DNA from: Phoronis australis
Lineage: Eukaryota > Phoronida > Phoronidae
Direction: 5' to 3'
Assembly (NCBI GenBank): GCA_002633005.1
Contig: NMRA01000069.1
Location: forward strand, 425,740-489,739
DNA: 64,000 nt
The position numbers and the translations under genes were made by a program. The stretch's first letter is position 1, and the number at the start of each line of letters is the position of its first letter. The notes under the pieces are model-generated. The model had not been told where the DNA came from and did no database searches. It was given only the letters and a program-made list of their open reading frames with translations. Below are positions 12,601-27,600 of this stretch, piece by piece.

Positions 12601-15600
12601 GTGACATGTTTATTGGAAAAAAATCTTGATGCGTGGTAATGAGTTTTCCATAGCTGCTTAAAAATTGTAGGCAGCTATCTAAAACTATGGCTTAACGACA
12701 TAGATGCATAGTCTCATTAAATTGTGAATACTGTTACAATCTCACAAAAGTCTCGTTTTGAGAGACTATTTTTATGTAAATGAGTATGGTAATATTTCAT
12801 CGTGGCAGACGAGCACCCGATGCCTGTCACCGACAACTGAGGTCCGACACTCCTCACGGTCACCACAACCAAAGCATTCTGTAATTTCATATTGCCGTCA
12901 CCTTGGACAATATTCAACATAATGCCGTTATGCATTTCTGGTAGTGAAAATTCTAGGTATTTGCACAAACTTCTCATCCGCATTTCTTAGGACGACACAG
13001 GAATCTCTGGGAAACCTCCACAGCATCGTGACGTTACCCTAATGAAACAAGGCACAGTTTTTATTATTTGCTTATTTCACTATCAAATAAGGACTGCGTA
13101 TTTGGAATTACTAGGCTGTTTTTGTATGTTCACACTTATTCTTAAGTGTATCAGTTGTGGCGTTTTCTTTAAAACTGCAATTTGTTGCCAAGTTGTTTCT
13201 TTTCCTGATTATACTTGTACTCACAGTTCTCCAGGAAGTCACTAGGGGGTGCTTGCTACAAATTTAAATATTCAAGGTTTTAATGAGACATAGCATCTTT
13301 AAGCCTTATGTTCAATTTGTATGGATTAACGAAAAAGCTTCTGCGGCAGTACTATTTCCTACAACCTCTAAACATTCGCTGCGTAAGTCAGATATCTGTT
13401 ATCCATAGATTAATTCTTATTGACACATCCAACAAAAACGCTGTACCTTGACAGTTTCGGCTACTCGCAACAGCCATCTTTGGAAGCTATTGGACACTAG
13501 GTGACGAGGTGATGGCAATAGGTGGCGAGGTGATGACACTGTTCCAAATTTTAGACAATTTATACCCCCCATCGTCTCTGTTCATAACTGAGCCACTTTT
13601 TTCTTTTTTTTTTCACCCAAATAGACTCTCCAATCCGTCTAGATCTCTGAAGATGGCTGCTGTGAGTAGCCGAAACTGTCAAGATACAGCGTTTTTGCTT
13701 GGTTGTGTCAATAAGAATTAATCTATGTGTTCTCTACCAACCTTATGAAATTATTTAGTGAGATACCTGCTGTGTTAGTATTTGTACTTTACCATATCCT
13801 CACAAAGCTGAGGTCAAATTTTCTGCATTTGAGCCACTGGACTAGTTACACTTGTTTCAGATGTTAGTCGTTTCAGATGTTAGTCATTCGAGGGCTGTGA
13901 AAATTTCGCAGCCAGTCACACTCAATGTGCTAATTAGTTGTATGCAACTCTAGATACAAAGGTGATTAATGTCTTCACCATTTTGTAGCTTTACTTAATT
14001 GCATCCTCGTGCTTCGTGATTGCACCCACAAGTTCTCCACGTGGGCTGTTTTCATAGGATCGCCATCCTCAAGGCACACACGCATGTCTGCACACTTCCA
14101 GGCTAGCCATACTCGAGGCACACACATGCATGCGTGCACACTTCGCCGCCCAGCCTTCAAGCCAGCTAGCTGTTCCCATTCGTGCCGCTTATTAAATTTG
14201 ACACATGTGTAAACAAAACGTGCTAAAAATGTAATTTTAAGTCCCATCAATATACCAGTCTCTGTGTCAGTTATCCATGGAGACAGGTGCACTGTTTCAT
14301 AATTGAATTGGTCAGTTGGCATCAGGAATTATGTTTTACTTTTGAAGTGAATTTAGTTCTCAAGTTTTTGAGCTGTTCCATCAAAGTACTGAAGTGAGAC
14401 GTTTGTGCTGTTCCCATTGATTTTATTAAGTGGTCAGTGAGCATTAAGCATTAAGATCTCTGGTAGCTTTGAAATTGAAACTGAAGTTGCATGTAGTACA
14501 CAGTTGATGCCGTGCTTTTACGCACTCTGTGCTGTGCTAAAAGTCAAACACACGGGGTGCTGTGCTTGTACACACTAGGTGCTGTGTTTGCACACACACT
14601 AGGTGCTGTGCTCGTGCACACTTGGTGCTATGTTCATACAGGCTAGGTGATTGGGAATTCGTTCATTATTTCATTAATGAGGCTGTCTAGTTCCCTCTTG
14701 GCAATTCTAGAAGGTGACATGGGAAAAGCATGGTGAACGTGGCCTCTTCATGGACACCAAGTGCCTTTGAATAAAGCGGTAGTATTTTGATTGCTGAAAA
14801 CTACTGGTGTTTTGCCGCTCGTGTGAACCCGGTGAAAAACACTCTGGTCAATCAAGTGTGAGAAAGTGGCGGAGCTAGTTTGGATGCGATATCCAATCTC
14901 TAACTAAAAGTTTCTATTAATTGTAGCAAAGGAATCTGCCTTTGAAAAAAGAAAAGTCACATTTTTGTGTATTATTTTTATGTGAAATAAATTAAAAATT
15001 ACTGTATTTGGTGTTGGCCAACCGTATAAAGGGCAGTCTTGCATTATTTGTGGTATGCTTGTGCAGTCTAGGTTGTTTTACTTACTCTGAAAGTTTTTAG
15101 CAATTCTTGTTATAAACAACTCCCCTTCAAACCTGAAATATGATGTTGTGACCATGGACGCACAATGCAAACCCTGTGTTTCTGATTGGCTGAATCTGTT
15201 TTATCGCTTTTTCTGCCATCATAATGCTGGAGTACCTGCTAATAACTAATTGTTATATACTAGAGCGGGGATTGAAATTGACAGGCATTTAAGATGTCGA
15301 ACAGTTACCAGGGATCTGTTTCATGAAAGTGACTTAGACAACAGAAATTTGGTCTCACGCTCAACAGAACGATTTACGAAAAATAATTTAATCTCACATC
15401 AGCAAAAGAATAAAGTTTGTGAAATAGACAGTTTATTGTTACTTACTGAGAAAAATTGTAAAACTTATTTCCAGGCAGTTATGTGCTAATAAGTACATGT
15501 CTAAACCTTTATTTGACAATTGTGAAGTTTCTGTCTTAAGTCACTTTTTCTTGAAAAGATCCCAGAACAGAAAAGTGAGACTCACTGTGTAGCTCTCTCT

Positions 15601-18600
15601 CAAAGGGGCAATCAACAATTGGACTAAAAAACACGATGACTTGACCGACAAAAAAAAAACAGTTGGCTGAACCCTAATCGTAATTGCCGGTGCTATAATC
15701 AGTTGGCTGTTTGAGCACTGGCCAACCCATTTTAGGTCCGGCCTACCTTTTTTTTGGGTGTGGCCATCTGGTTTTGAGGTCCCGGACATCGCATTTTGAG
15801 GTATAACCGCCAAGTTATAAAATTGGCCATTGGGTTTTTGCAGTCCGTCCATCTGGTTTTGAAGTCCGGCCAGTCATAGATTCCCCCTTGTCTCTGGGAC
15901 GGACTAACTACAACTTCCACACTGCGTAACAGCTCCACTTTCATGGAAATCGATTAAAGAGTTTCAAAATTTCTTTTTTATCAATTGTGATAATATCTCA
16001 CCAATTTTGGGCACAATATCAATAATGAACTAGGGAAATTTTTATTTTTTTATTCTGTCGTAAAAGACGCATTGTGTCAAGTTACCATGTTCAAACTTTA
16101 TTACCATGGCTACCCTTAGAAAATATTTCGAGGAATTGTGGTTAAACATTTTTAGAATTTTTTGAAAACTGAAAAGGGATAATTTTGGCAAATACTTTTG
16201 TTTGCTGATTGTGAGGTTTCACCATATGCCAGATTGACCAGAAATGCCTTCAAAAGGGCGCCATCCCATTCATGTGGTCAGCAGGAATACACTGGAGACA
16301 CTGGGTTTAGAGGTATAGCCAGATTATTTATGGCTGTCCACTGAACATCTTTGCAGTCTGTGCCTTGTAGTGATCGCAATAACAAACTTCACAGAGTCCA
16401 GCAGGCTGCTAAGACTGGCCATAAATCAAGCTTTGTCCATCATGACTCATTCACAACACTATCTACCCAGTGTGTGCCCATGTGACCATTGTAGTTTTAG
16501 TTGAATTTGTTTTTGATGTTTTTTTAAACTTGTACCGCTGGAGGCTGTTCATTGTCTTGCCAGCAGGGAAGCTGGAGTCGCCACTTACCCAGTTTCTAAT
16601 AGCCCACACACATTTGCACCCTTTGCTCAAATCCGTTGCGGGAATGATGAAATTTGGTGTTAATGCGGTGTACTTATGTGAACTCTCGTTCTTCCTTTAA
16701 TTTCGTTAAAGTCTTATCATCATTAGTGTAACTTGGCATTGTGGGCTTAAAAAGGACTGGACTAATGAGACTTTCCCATCAGAGGAGCCCAAGACTATGG
16801 CTTAAATAGAGTTCTGTGCATGTAAAACTCACCTGGGGAAAATGAAAAAGGCCAAACCCATGGAATTTTCTAAATAATTTTCTACAACCTTCGGTTATGT
16901 AATAACTATTTTAATATTCCAGCAATTCTCAGTAGTGCCAGAGGTCAACATTCCTTAAGTGTTCTGGTCAGTGAGAGCACACTTTTGTCATCACTTCAGT
17001 ATGGCTTGTTGTTTCCACTTGGACCACAACTATCTAAACAAAATAAATAAGTACAATTAGCTCTCTCAAATTGTTTTGACCGCTGGCCATGCCTGGGTTA
17101 CTGGTATCATGTTCAGGTCCCTGACCCATCGCTGGCCGGCATGATATGGTGCTGTTGTTTTTCAAAAGGGGCTACAAATTTCGTTGAAAATTATCCAACT
17201 TTAAAGTCCTGGTGAAACCCCAAGAAAATAACCCCTAATCATTTGTAAATTAGCTGCGAATTTTGCTTCACAATTTCTTCCCGTTTCGATGAAGAGAAAT
17301 TTCATTAACGTGTTTTTGAAAATTAGTGTACGGCGGCGTCTAAACAATGTCTTTTATCGGTGCTGTGTGTTCCACAATGTCTGATGTCAGGCCTGGTCTG
17401 TTTCAGCCAGATCCTTCATCCAGAAATGGTATTTCCAAATCAAGTTGAAGATTGTGTGTTTTTGTTTGGAAAAGTTGATATCTTGGAGACCCTGTTAAAC
17501 AAAGCTCTTGCTTTTGTACTGGTCTTGGATGTAGCATTTTGGTAAACATAGACTGCAACACAGGGTAATGAGGGTTAAGAGTTATGTTACATCTTTTGGA
17601 AATAATTGTGTGGCTTTTATAGGTTCTTTGTTGAACTTGGGACTTATTGGTTGAATTTTGAGTGGGATTATGACATTGTGTAGTGTGTCAAAGGGTTGGT
17701 CTTGGCTTTGACTGGAGAGGTTTTAGTAGGAAATGATTTGTTTTATGTTTTTTTCATTGAATCCATATGTGTCAGATATGTTGAAGGTTATGTTGTACGC
17801 CTTAAGTTATTAGAAGCATTGGTTATTAAATTTAAAAGCTGGGTCTGAACAGGCTAGACACAAGAACAATGACGCGTCCTCAAATTATGTGCTTACTCTC
17901 TTGTGTTAGTGTAATGTCGCATCAAAAAAGGGGTCTCTGCTAGTTGCAGTTTTGTACACCTTCGTTTACTATTTTGCACCATTTGCTTTACGTTTCTCTT
18001 CTGTGACGACAGCGGTTGTTTCAATCTAGGATCCAGAATTGAATTTATCTTATTTATTCATATAGTTCATCTTCGTTTTTGCAATGAATATCTCGAAGCC
18101 TTTAGTGTTAAATTGTGCGCCTATGCAGGAGCACGTCTTTCTAAAGAGTGTGAGAAGACTCTTAAGTGCCATCCGGACACAGACTTGCCCCCCCAAAAAA
18201 GTTTTTTCGGGAATTAGTTGTCACTAGATTAAGGGCTGTCTGGACACAATATAGGAAAGCTAGAATCCGCAGAAGCTTGTGTACTAAAGCACAAAATTTG
18301 CTGCCAACACACACGCACGCACGCACGCATTTATATTGTAAATCCATACCAAGTCCCATCGTTTTCATCTTGTGATCATATTCTTAAACAGATCGATCAT
18401 AAATTAAGGGGTGATAAAATATGATAACATTCACAATGAATTTTGAATAACTGTTCTTACATCCAGTTGGTAATTGTTTGGTTGCCTGTCACCATTAGTC
18501 AGTGAACAAACCGTCTGCTGTGAACAACATTTTCTTCTTTTGATCACTAACTTGTGAGACTGGATAACATCACAGCTTGTGCCCATGTTTGCATTACATA

Positions 18601-21600
18601 ACTAATGATGTATGCTAACACCTCATCCTGCTGGGACTGTGTAACAAACTTCTTTTGTAGTCTTGATGGGATTGAGCACACATCATCAATGATGTTTTTA
18701 TTACGCCTACAGGGTGGGCCAAAACTGTCACTCATCCTGATTACATAAGAGGTCCCTATTTTTTATGCTCCGATGGCTTAATACTGAATTTTGCTCTGTT
18801 TAGCTGGATAAAAAGTGAAAATTGTAGCCTTTTGCTCTCATATAATTGGTCTCGTAATAATTCTTACTGTGTGACTGAAGTTGGTAATGGAAGTACAATG
18901 TTGTCATAGCAACAAGTCTGTTTCATAAAACGTGACTCGAGCTTCAAATCAGAAATTCTGAAAAATAATTTAACTTCACTTATCAAAAATACAAAATCTC
19001 TGAGAATATGCACATAACTGCTAGTTACTTAGATAGTGTCTATAAATTATTTCTGTGATTCGCCTTTTAATACCTGGTATAAGCTTCATTCAGCGATTGT
19101 GAATTGGAAGCGTAAGACTAAGTTCCTATCTGAAAACATAAGTCATTTTTCATGAAACAAATCTCTGGTCTTGATAACTTGCTGTTGCTGATGGCAAAAT
19201 GCTCTCTCCAAGTTAGTGGTTGTGTGATTGACCTGCCCAAACTTGTTGGAATTGTTGGTATGTGAGCTCAGCTATTTTATGGCTTTCGTTGTAATAGTAC
19301 TGTTTTTTTTCTTTGTTAGACTGTAAAATATGACCAATTTCGCATGAAAATAATTGCCAAAATAACACGTTCTTCATTTTCAAGGGCTGCCAACATAGTT
19401 GTGAATGGTCACAATTTTTCAAAATATTGTTTGTTGGTAGCTATGGTAACAGAACATGAATCTGGCAAAGGATTACCTTAGCTCTATGCATCGTTTGTGA
19501 AAAAATGAGAAAATAAAAGTTTCACCTGTCAGCCATGTTATTTCCTGAATTGATGAAACTTTATTGTACCTCGAACTAATACCTGTGCACTATATTGTCT
19601 TTAGTGTACAGGAATGCCTCGAGATGGTCTCGGAATTTCTAAGCATTTGTGATGTCATTTTTTTTTTCTTTTCAGAATCGTAAAAAGGCTCCCAACATGA
19701 ACGTAGAGAAGGCATGGGCAAAAGGTTATACAGGGAAGAACGTAGCCGTGTCAATATTGGATGATGGTATAGAGAGGACACATCCTGACCTGGCTAAGAA
19801 CTATGTGAGTGGTTTACCTGACTGTCGAGTGTTTACGTTAGTCTGGATACTGGACGTTGTCAGAAAAATGTGCTTTTCAATTCAAGAAATTGTTTTCATC
19901 ATGAAACATTTCCAGATTAAAAAAGTCATTGACAAATCTTGTGCCCTTTGCTGAGAACTGTTAAAAAGGGTTAGGATTAGGATAAGGGTTGAATCATTTC
20001 AAGTAAGTCATTATTTATACAAAGGTGTAGGGAATGAACAGCAATGTTTGCAATTCAACAAAAATTGTAAAATGTCAACATTTCTATTTTTTCAAAGATA
20101 TTACCTGAAATAAATGTATGACATTATCCATAAAAAGTTTCAAAACAAGTGGTTTTATAGCAAGAATTTGTCCAATTTCACCTGTGGCTCATAAGTGGAA
20201 AATGAAAAAATGTGTTTTTGTTGCAATTGCCTTGTAGGCAAATCTTACCGTGTTCCCACATTACCTCATATTACCTTATGGTAAAGCGTAAGCTTTTAAC
20301 AACTTTCATGTATGTCAGGTGTCGGCTAATTAGTATAGTCCCCTAATGCCGCGCACCTGCCAATGAAGCCTCGGGCCTCTGGCGGTGTTGTGGTGCACTG
20401 TTTCTTCTCGTTGTCTGTACCAGCTGCGTGTTCGTGTGGTGGATTTGCAATAAAAATCTTGACAACTCGGTAGGGCAGACATTAAGTTAAATACTATTTC
20501 CTTGTTTTGAACATGGCCAATTTGTGCAAAATATCGAATGGGGCCATTTTTTCAATTTCTCCACCCCAGCAACCACCAAGCAATATTTTGAAAATTCGCG
20601 GGCATTTGTTGTTGTAAAGGTGGCATTGTGTCCTAGCAGGTTGAGTGTCTGCCTCCTATTCACATAGTCGTAGGTTCAAATCCCATTGGAGTCCACTGCA
20701 AGTCCACTGCTAGACCCTTGAGTCTCGTCTCTAGCTCCTCAGCTCCGTCTCAGCTTGTGTATGTGTCTGTGTTATGCTTGTATTAATAAATGAAAAATGG
20801 ATTCAGGTGTTTGGCGCTGAGTGGCAGCATGCATACCTCTGATGCAACGTGAATCGCGCCACCTGGGCTATTTTTTGTTGAGCAATGAAGAGAGCGTGAT
20901 TATTTTTGGCTGAATTGGCAGAAATTTGCCTTCAATCAATTGCCTTATTCTTTGATGGTGTATGTATTTGCAGGATTCAGAATCCAGTACAGATATTAAT
21001 GGTAGAGATGATGACCCCATGCCTCGGTATGATTACTCCAATGAAAACAGGTGGGTATCTACGTTTAAAGGGCTATATACCGTGGTCAAAACATTAAAGG
21101 TGGAGATAGGTGTGATTGTGTGTGTGTGTGTTATGGCTGATGGTTATTGATAAGGTCGTTTTTGTATTGAAGATCGAGACGATTATAGGTTTAGATCAAG
21201 AGAGTTCGTTGTTTAATGACCCAAAGTGCCAAGTTTTGATGACTATGACGACATCCTCCGCATAGTTGTGTTCATTTTTGTTGTTGAAATCAAGAACATT
21301 TCAACAACAAATCGCAATTTGTTCGCATGAAATACTAAATCAAAATAACGGTGTGCCAGAGTTGAAGGCAGTGGAGTGTACATTCATTATCTGCTGTCTT
21401 TTTATTTTGTTGTGTTTTAACTATTTCAACACTAAACTAATCATCTGTGTCTGATTGACTTTTGTGTTTGCTAACATTGGACCCCCTGCGTAGTTAACAC
21501 CAGCCTCTGGGTTTCATTGGTGTTCCAGTCAAGTGTACCAATCCTTGCAAATACTAGTCTGGGAATTTGAGCTGTTTTGTGTCCTTGGCCTTTTATGCGT

Positions 21601-24600
21601 GGGAGGTGTCCATTTCCTGGAGTGTGCCTGTACTTGTGTGTCGGGCCTGATGGTTTCTTAGAGCTGTTCACTCTACAGTTCTCTTCCTGCCTCTGTTTCA
21701 TGTTAAGAAATTGCTATATTTGGTCATGAAATTAATACATACTACACACAAGTTTTTAAAAAGTTGACGTAGTATATTATGCTGTAAAATTCTCCAGTTT
21801 AGGACAGACTCTAAAGTTTGCGACAATGAAATTCAAACTGAATTTTGAATCTTCTTGATTTTGAAGATTGGGATATGGACTATTTTGGCATTCATTGTAT
21901 TTTTCAGTTGTCAGAATAGTATTTGGCAAAGTAATATTTCTTTCCATAATTCGTTAAACACTCCAATGGCCTTTCTTTGTAAACATACACAACAATCCTA
22001 TCCAAATAGTGTTTAAGGGTAAAAAGAATAGCGGAAATTATATACTTTATTCACGAGATTGTTTTTTCTACTGGAAAATAAAATCTCCTAAAATGCTATG
22101 TTAATTATTTTCCCTTGCTTCACGTTTTTGTCATGGTGATATTGTACCCATGTTCACATTACAATCATCCAAATAGAATCCTGTAGTTAAAGATTTCATT
22201 AGCAGGCTTGCTTGTCAAAGGTGATTTTACTTCTTGAGCTTCTGGGGGGAAGCTCGGTTTTAAATTCAGAACAGTTTTTATTGGATTTGCTAAATTGCTA
22301 TTATGCCTCTGGCTTAGCGATCAGGTGTTCTTAGGCCCCTGAGAATTCTGAAAGTTCCATACAGGTCACAGATAGCAAGCCAGCACTCTGCCAGTAATTA
22401 AGGTCGGGTTATTTTGAGTTAAGTAGGACCTGTTTTACTCATTCCTCAACTGGTGTCCAATAGTTTCAATTATTTCTTCGATGGGTGTAAAAATGAAGCT
22501 TCTAAAATTAGAAGTCCTGTCATTTAGCCAGCAGCGAAGTTCTTGGTCACCGTGAATTTTGTTACCTACAGAAAACCAACTTGCTCTAAGGAGGTTACCG
22601 TTTCATTTTTGTCGGTGTTAGATTTTATTGCACCTATAGCACAGTGCCCTGGCAGATCAATCTATGTCCTCCAAGTGCTTTCATGATTGATTGCCCATCC
22701 AACCACCATTGGTGATTTTCATGTCAAGACTGTGTTGAGTTACGCAACTACCTGCTATAAAATTGGTATCAACTTGATTAGAAGTAATCTGTGTACTTGT
22801 GAGGTACCAAACATGCTCCTGCTGCAGTCTGGACTCATTGACTTCCAACTGGCTGTTGTTATTTTATGCACTGAAAGCAATTTAACTGTTAGCTAATTTG
22901 CAATGTGTTGCTTCCGTCCCCAAACACCAGGTGGGGTTACTACTCAGTGCCTATTTTTTTCTTTTTATAAACTTAAGTAATACCAAATTGATGCTTTACT
23001 ATGTTCAAATTTGGTCTCAGAGAAATCGTCAGACAACATTTCGAAACACCGTGATCATTCACAATAATGTGCAACATAGTTGAAAAAATGCCAATGAACT
23101 TTGATTATTGCGTTTGTATGAAGTTGGCGATGTCTTACTGTTTGCGTTTTCCATGTTAAGAGTAACTGCCAACGTGATGAGGTTCACTACATTTCCCCAT
23201 GACCTCATATATATCTCCCTCACTTAGAATCCTAAAAATACTTATTGCAATAATTTGCAAATTATACAATTCAATTAACTCGTTAGTGTTAACAATTTGG
23301 GGCATTTGTAGTTGAACTGCTTTCTTAAAGGTTGGGTCAATTCAACAACTTGGAAACAAGGATAAACATTTGGTCATTAACAGGCAACCATTTAAAATGG
23401 TTTGAAGAGTTACAGGTATGGTACACGTGATCTTTCAAATGAAGTAATTGTGAATTTTTTGCATTTTCCAATACTCACCAAGGGTTCCAAGAAAAGCAGA
23501 CCTCCCCAAGTTTAAGAGCTTCTCTGCACATGTTCATTAGAAGTACTGACTGCCGACCAGTTTATCCATCTTTTGTGTGGTCAGGGAACCAACCTATGTG
23601 CCCTACACACGGGTGGCCATTTTTCTTACACTGACCAATGTGTATTCCAACTCACAAGGATTCTCGTTAATTACACCGGCCTCCGTTTCAGGCATGGTAC
23701 TCGCTGCGCTGGAGAGGTGGCAGCACAGGCCAACAACAACATATGCGGCGTCGGTGTAGCGTACGATTCCAAGATAGGAGGTATGTGATTGACGTACCAT
23801 AACGAAAATCAAATTGCCATTCAGTTGTGGGTTGTTTACTCATTAAACTTATCATGATCTTGAGTGCCTGCTCAGAACTTGCAAGCGTTATAAAGTTGTG
23901 TTTAACCAAATGGTATGTTATCTATGTACTGATGTTGATCTCAGCAGAGTACAGGCATTTGTCAAAATGGTTGGTTTCCTGCATTTGAATGTCAACATAC
24001 TTCAACAGCTGCTTCGCTTGCGTTGAATGAGTTTTGTCAAAATTCGTGTCAAATGATGTACTTGTAGCGTGACATCAAACAAGATGCAGAACCACTTATC
24101 ATATTCACACATTTTTGCTGGTGTTTATCTTTGTTCAGAAATGTGTCTGCCCTTTTGCAGTGTAAGTATGTAGAGAATTTCCGAAGTAGGTAAATCTGCT
24201 GTAGAATTTGAATAGTGTTGAACTTGATGTGCCACAAAGTGGTGATACTGTTTGTATCAGTAAAACTCACCTTATCTGTCCTCAGGTGTGCGTATGTTGG
24301 ACGGCGACGTCACGGACTCTGTTGAAGCCCACTCGCTGCAGTTCAGTCGGCAGCACATAGATATCTACAGTGCCTCCTGGGGCCCAGACGATGATGGTCG
24401 CACTGTGGACGGGCCATCCAGTCTGGCAAAAAAAGCTTTCAGGGATGGTGTCTCAAAGGTGTGTGTGTGTGTTGGAGTGTCTAATTAAGGACACATTTTA
24501 GCTCAGTCGTTGCCGTGTCCAAAGTAGCCATGTTGGCGTCTGCTGCGTTGGGTACTCACACTTTGCGATATATTCTACCAAGCAGGATACCTTAAATTGG

Positions 24601-27600
24601 ATGAAAAATATTTTTGCCACAGCCTAAAAATAACAACTGACAGTTTTGCAAATTAAAACTTTATTGGAATGCTAGTTTATTCTATAATATCATTAGAGAT
24701 GAAAATAAACTGTCTAAGGGCAGTAATTAACTTAGTTGTTGTGCAGCATATTAACTGTGTATATCTGTATCCCAACATGATAAAAACTGACACTTACCCT
24801 GGAATGTTTTGAATTGACCAACGTCCCCAAGTATGCAGTGCTACGTGCTTTTGTCACGTGCTATATGTAGCATCACCCTCTCTCACTTGCCAGGGTCGTG
24901 GTGGTCTCGGCTCCATCTTTGTCTGGGCATCGGGCAACGGCGGGCGCAATTCCGACTCGTGCAACTGCGATGGATACACAAACAGTATATACACGCTCTC
25001 CATTAGCTCTGTGTCGGAATATGGTAACGTGCCCTGGTACTCCGAGGCGTGCTCATCAACGCTGGCCACCACGTACAGTAGCGGGATTGGAGGAGAGAAA
25101 CAGATCGTGAGTACATGTTGAGTGGGTGCCAAAAGTAACATCCAACATTTGACCTACAACTCTCTAGCATTGGGAAAGCATGAAAGTGGCATTCCCTCTA
25201 CAAGTTTCGAATTCCAGTCGGTGATACTGAACTTGTAAACGAAGACGAAATACAATCTGTTTTCGTGCTCTGACATTTTTGCCTGAAGTAATCAATAATC
25301 CTATCTTACAACAGTGGTAAATAAATGTCATGGCATGATTATTGTATGAAAAAACAGTGAAATCACACTGCATGAAATTCCCATCGAAGTCACTTGTGAA
25401 TCAACAGTGCTGCTGCATGCTGCCCTGCAAATATCAGTCAAAAGCTACCATCGTAGCTTGTACTGATCTATCTTTGTTTTTAAAATGAAATTGACAAATG
25501 TTCTCTCAGAGCAAAAACAATGTGACCTGTATCCAAATATTTGCTGTTAAAAATCTTGTGAAGTACTTGTTGTTAATACTATGACACTTGTCGCCTTGTT
25601 TCTCACCAGATAACTACTGACCTCCATAGGATGTGTACGGACCACCATACCGGCACGTCCGCTAGCGCCCCCTTAGCGGCAGGGATTTGTGCACTCGCCA
25701 TACAGGCCAAGTGAGTATTGCATTGTCAAGAATGTTGAATACATCTATGCAATGACATTTGTTAACGTACCTCTCCCAGCGAAATGACATTACAGAACAG
25801 TGTCACTTTTACTAGCTTAATTTCCAATCTAAAACGTATTGACTTGCGCTTCATGGTAACAGATAAGAAAACAAGCGCACTCTGGTTGTGAAATGTGGAG
25901 ACAGTAAAATGCCAACCTACCTATCCGCAGTGGCGAGTGAGCATAAGGGGAAAGGGAACAAAAGGTACCCAAGGCCCTTGCTCACTTGAGGGGGACGTAG
26001 CCTGCGCTTTCTGGGAAGGAATTTCTTAGTGGGTGATTAGAACTCCTTGTTGAAGCTGAGAGTCTGTCAGTGAAAGCTGCTTTTTGTCCTGTTTACCTGG
26101 GTGAAAAAAATAGAATTAGATCCTTTACTCTCATAAAACCGGTCTCGTAATATTTCTCGGAATTCCATTTCTATTGCCAATAAGAACATAAAAGCATTCG
26201 TGTCTCTAGAAAACACCTTGGAGTTAATTGGGGTTTGCCAACTTCCAACCTTAAAGTTGCAAATTCAAAAATGCCACATGTACACATTTCCTGTGACAGA
26301 AATAGAAGCATATCATGATTAGGGACATTAGAAGACCAATTTTATACGGGAAAGAGATCATTAGTTTAAAATTCTATTTTTACTTTTAGCCAACTTATTA
26401 GGGTGAAATGCAATTTTGGAAGTTATTAACCTTGAGGTTAATTTTTTAATCATTGGTGGGCAATTTTTGGGCCTGGTGAGTGGAATTTCGCATCATTTTA
26501 ACGTATTTTAGACAGGAACGGGGACGATATCTGGCCACAAAACCGATGCATGGAGAGCCGTGTTTTTGATGATGTTTAATGAGAGTTTCACTACTAGCCC
26601 CATGTTATTCTCTGTTACAGTCCTAATCTGACATGGCGTGACATGCAGCACATTGTGGTGAGGACAGCAAAGAAAGCCAACTTGCAGGCTTCAGACTGGA
26701 GGAAGAACGCAGTGGGGCGCTGGTGTAAGTATGGAGAGTGTAGCTTGGGAGGCTGGAAGTCTTTAAATTAATGACTCCAATGGAAGTCACTTACAGGGAT
26801 TTGCAGAATCTGACCCATTGGAGGATTCTCTGTTTGTTTGTGGTAAAATTCCAGCACTTGTGTTTAGCTTGTTGGCATCACTTTTGTGTCTTTAATTCAC
26901 TAGAGAGTTCTTGGTCCGATGTTTTGCTCTTCCAATGGTGCCAAAAACCTTTGAGCGCCATATCAAGGTACTGCTTGTTGGTTCATATTTACGCCTTGAT
27001 TTGGCTCCATAGCTAAGGGTAACTTTAATTTTCACTCTGTTATATAGTTACCTAATTCCATTAAGGTCATCTCAAACTTCATTTAGTGGCCACCGTTCTA
27101 ACTCGTATATCGAAAAACCAGCCTTTGTCAACTAGTAAAAGTCAAAATTTCATTTTTAAGAAAGGTACATTCATACCAAAATAACCCCTCGGTCAATTTT
27201 AATGAAACCTTTTTTCAATGAAAACTTCACCTGTCCAGTTACCTCAAAAACTCTGTTAGGAATTTTTGATTAGTTTTTTATTTTGGTTTCTATGATGAAT
27301 CAACTCGCAAAATGTTAGGTAGTTTTGTAAAAATTAGCAGTCATATTCATCTTTATTGCATTACGCAAAAACTAGGCCTTTATGTCGGAAAACCGAACAA
27401 CATTTTGACATTAGTTTGGAAAGTTAAAGCGAAATCCACAGAGCCATTTTTGAGAACTCGTGTTCCTAAGTTCAAATTAAGTCGATTTGCTTGAGCCAAT
27501 AAAGTTGTGAGACGTGAAAATCTCAAGGTCTCTGCGTAATTATTCAGTGAAGACTTGTTTCCAGTCAATATAACCTATACACTATTTCAACATTCACTTG

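Larger units (their letters stand above)
9664..19675 (+). other. FURIN: Large furin intron
   Basis: About 10 kb between the prodomain-end exon and the first catalytic exon. No further exon seen. It contains an inverted-repeat element near 13.4-13.7 kb, a degenerate minisatellite near 14.5 kb, two members of a TTTCATGAAA-ended MITE family at 15.3 and 18.9 kb, and a short ACGC/AC run at 18305-18329. The open frames of up to 115 codons have no recognisable domain. Confidence 0.8.

Noticed and set aside
13975-14322. 115-codon minus-strand open frame
   Set aside because: Overlaps a CA/GC-rich imperfect tandem repeat and has no recognisable domain.
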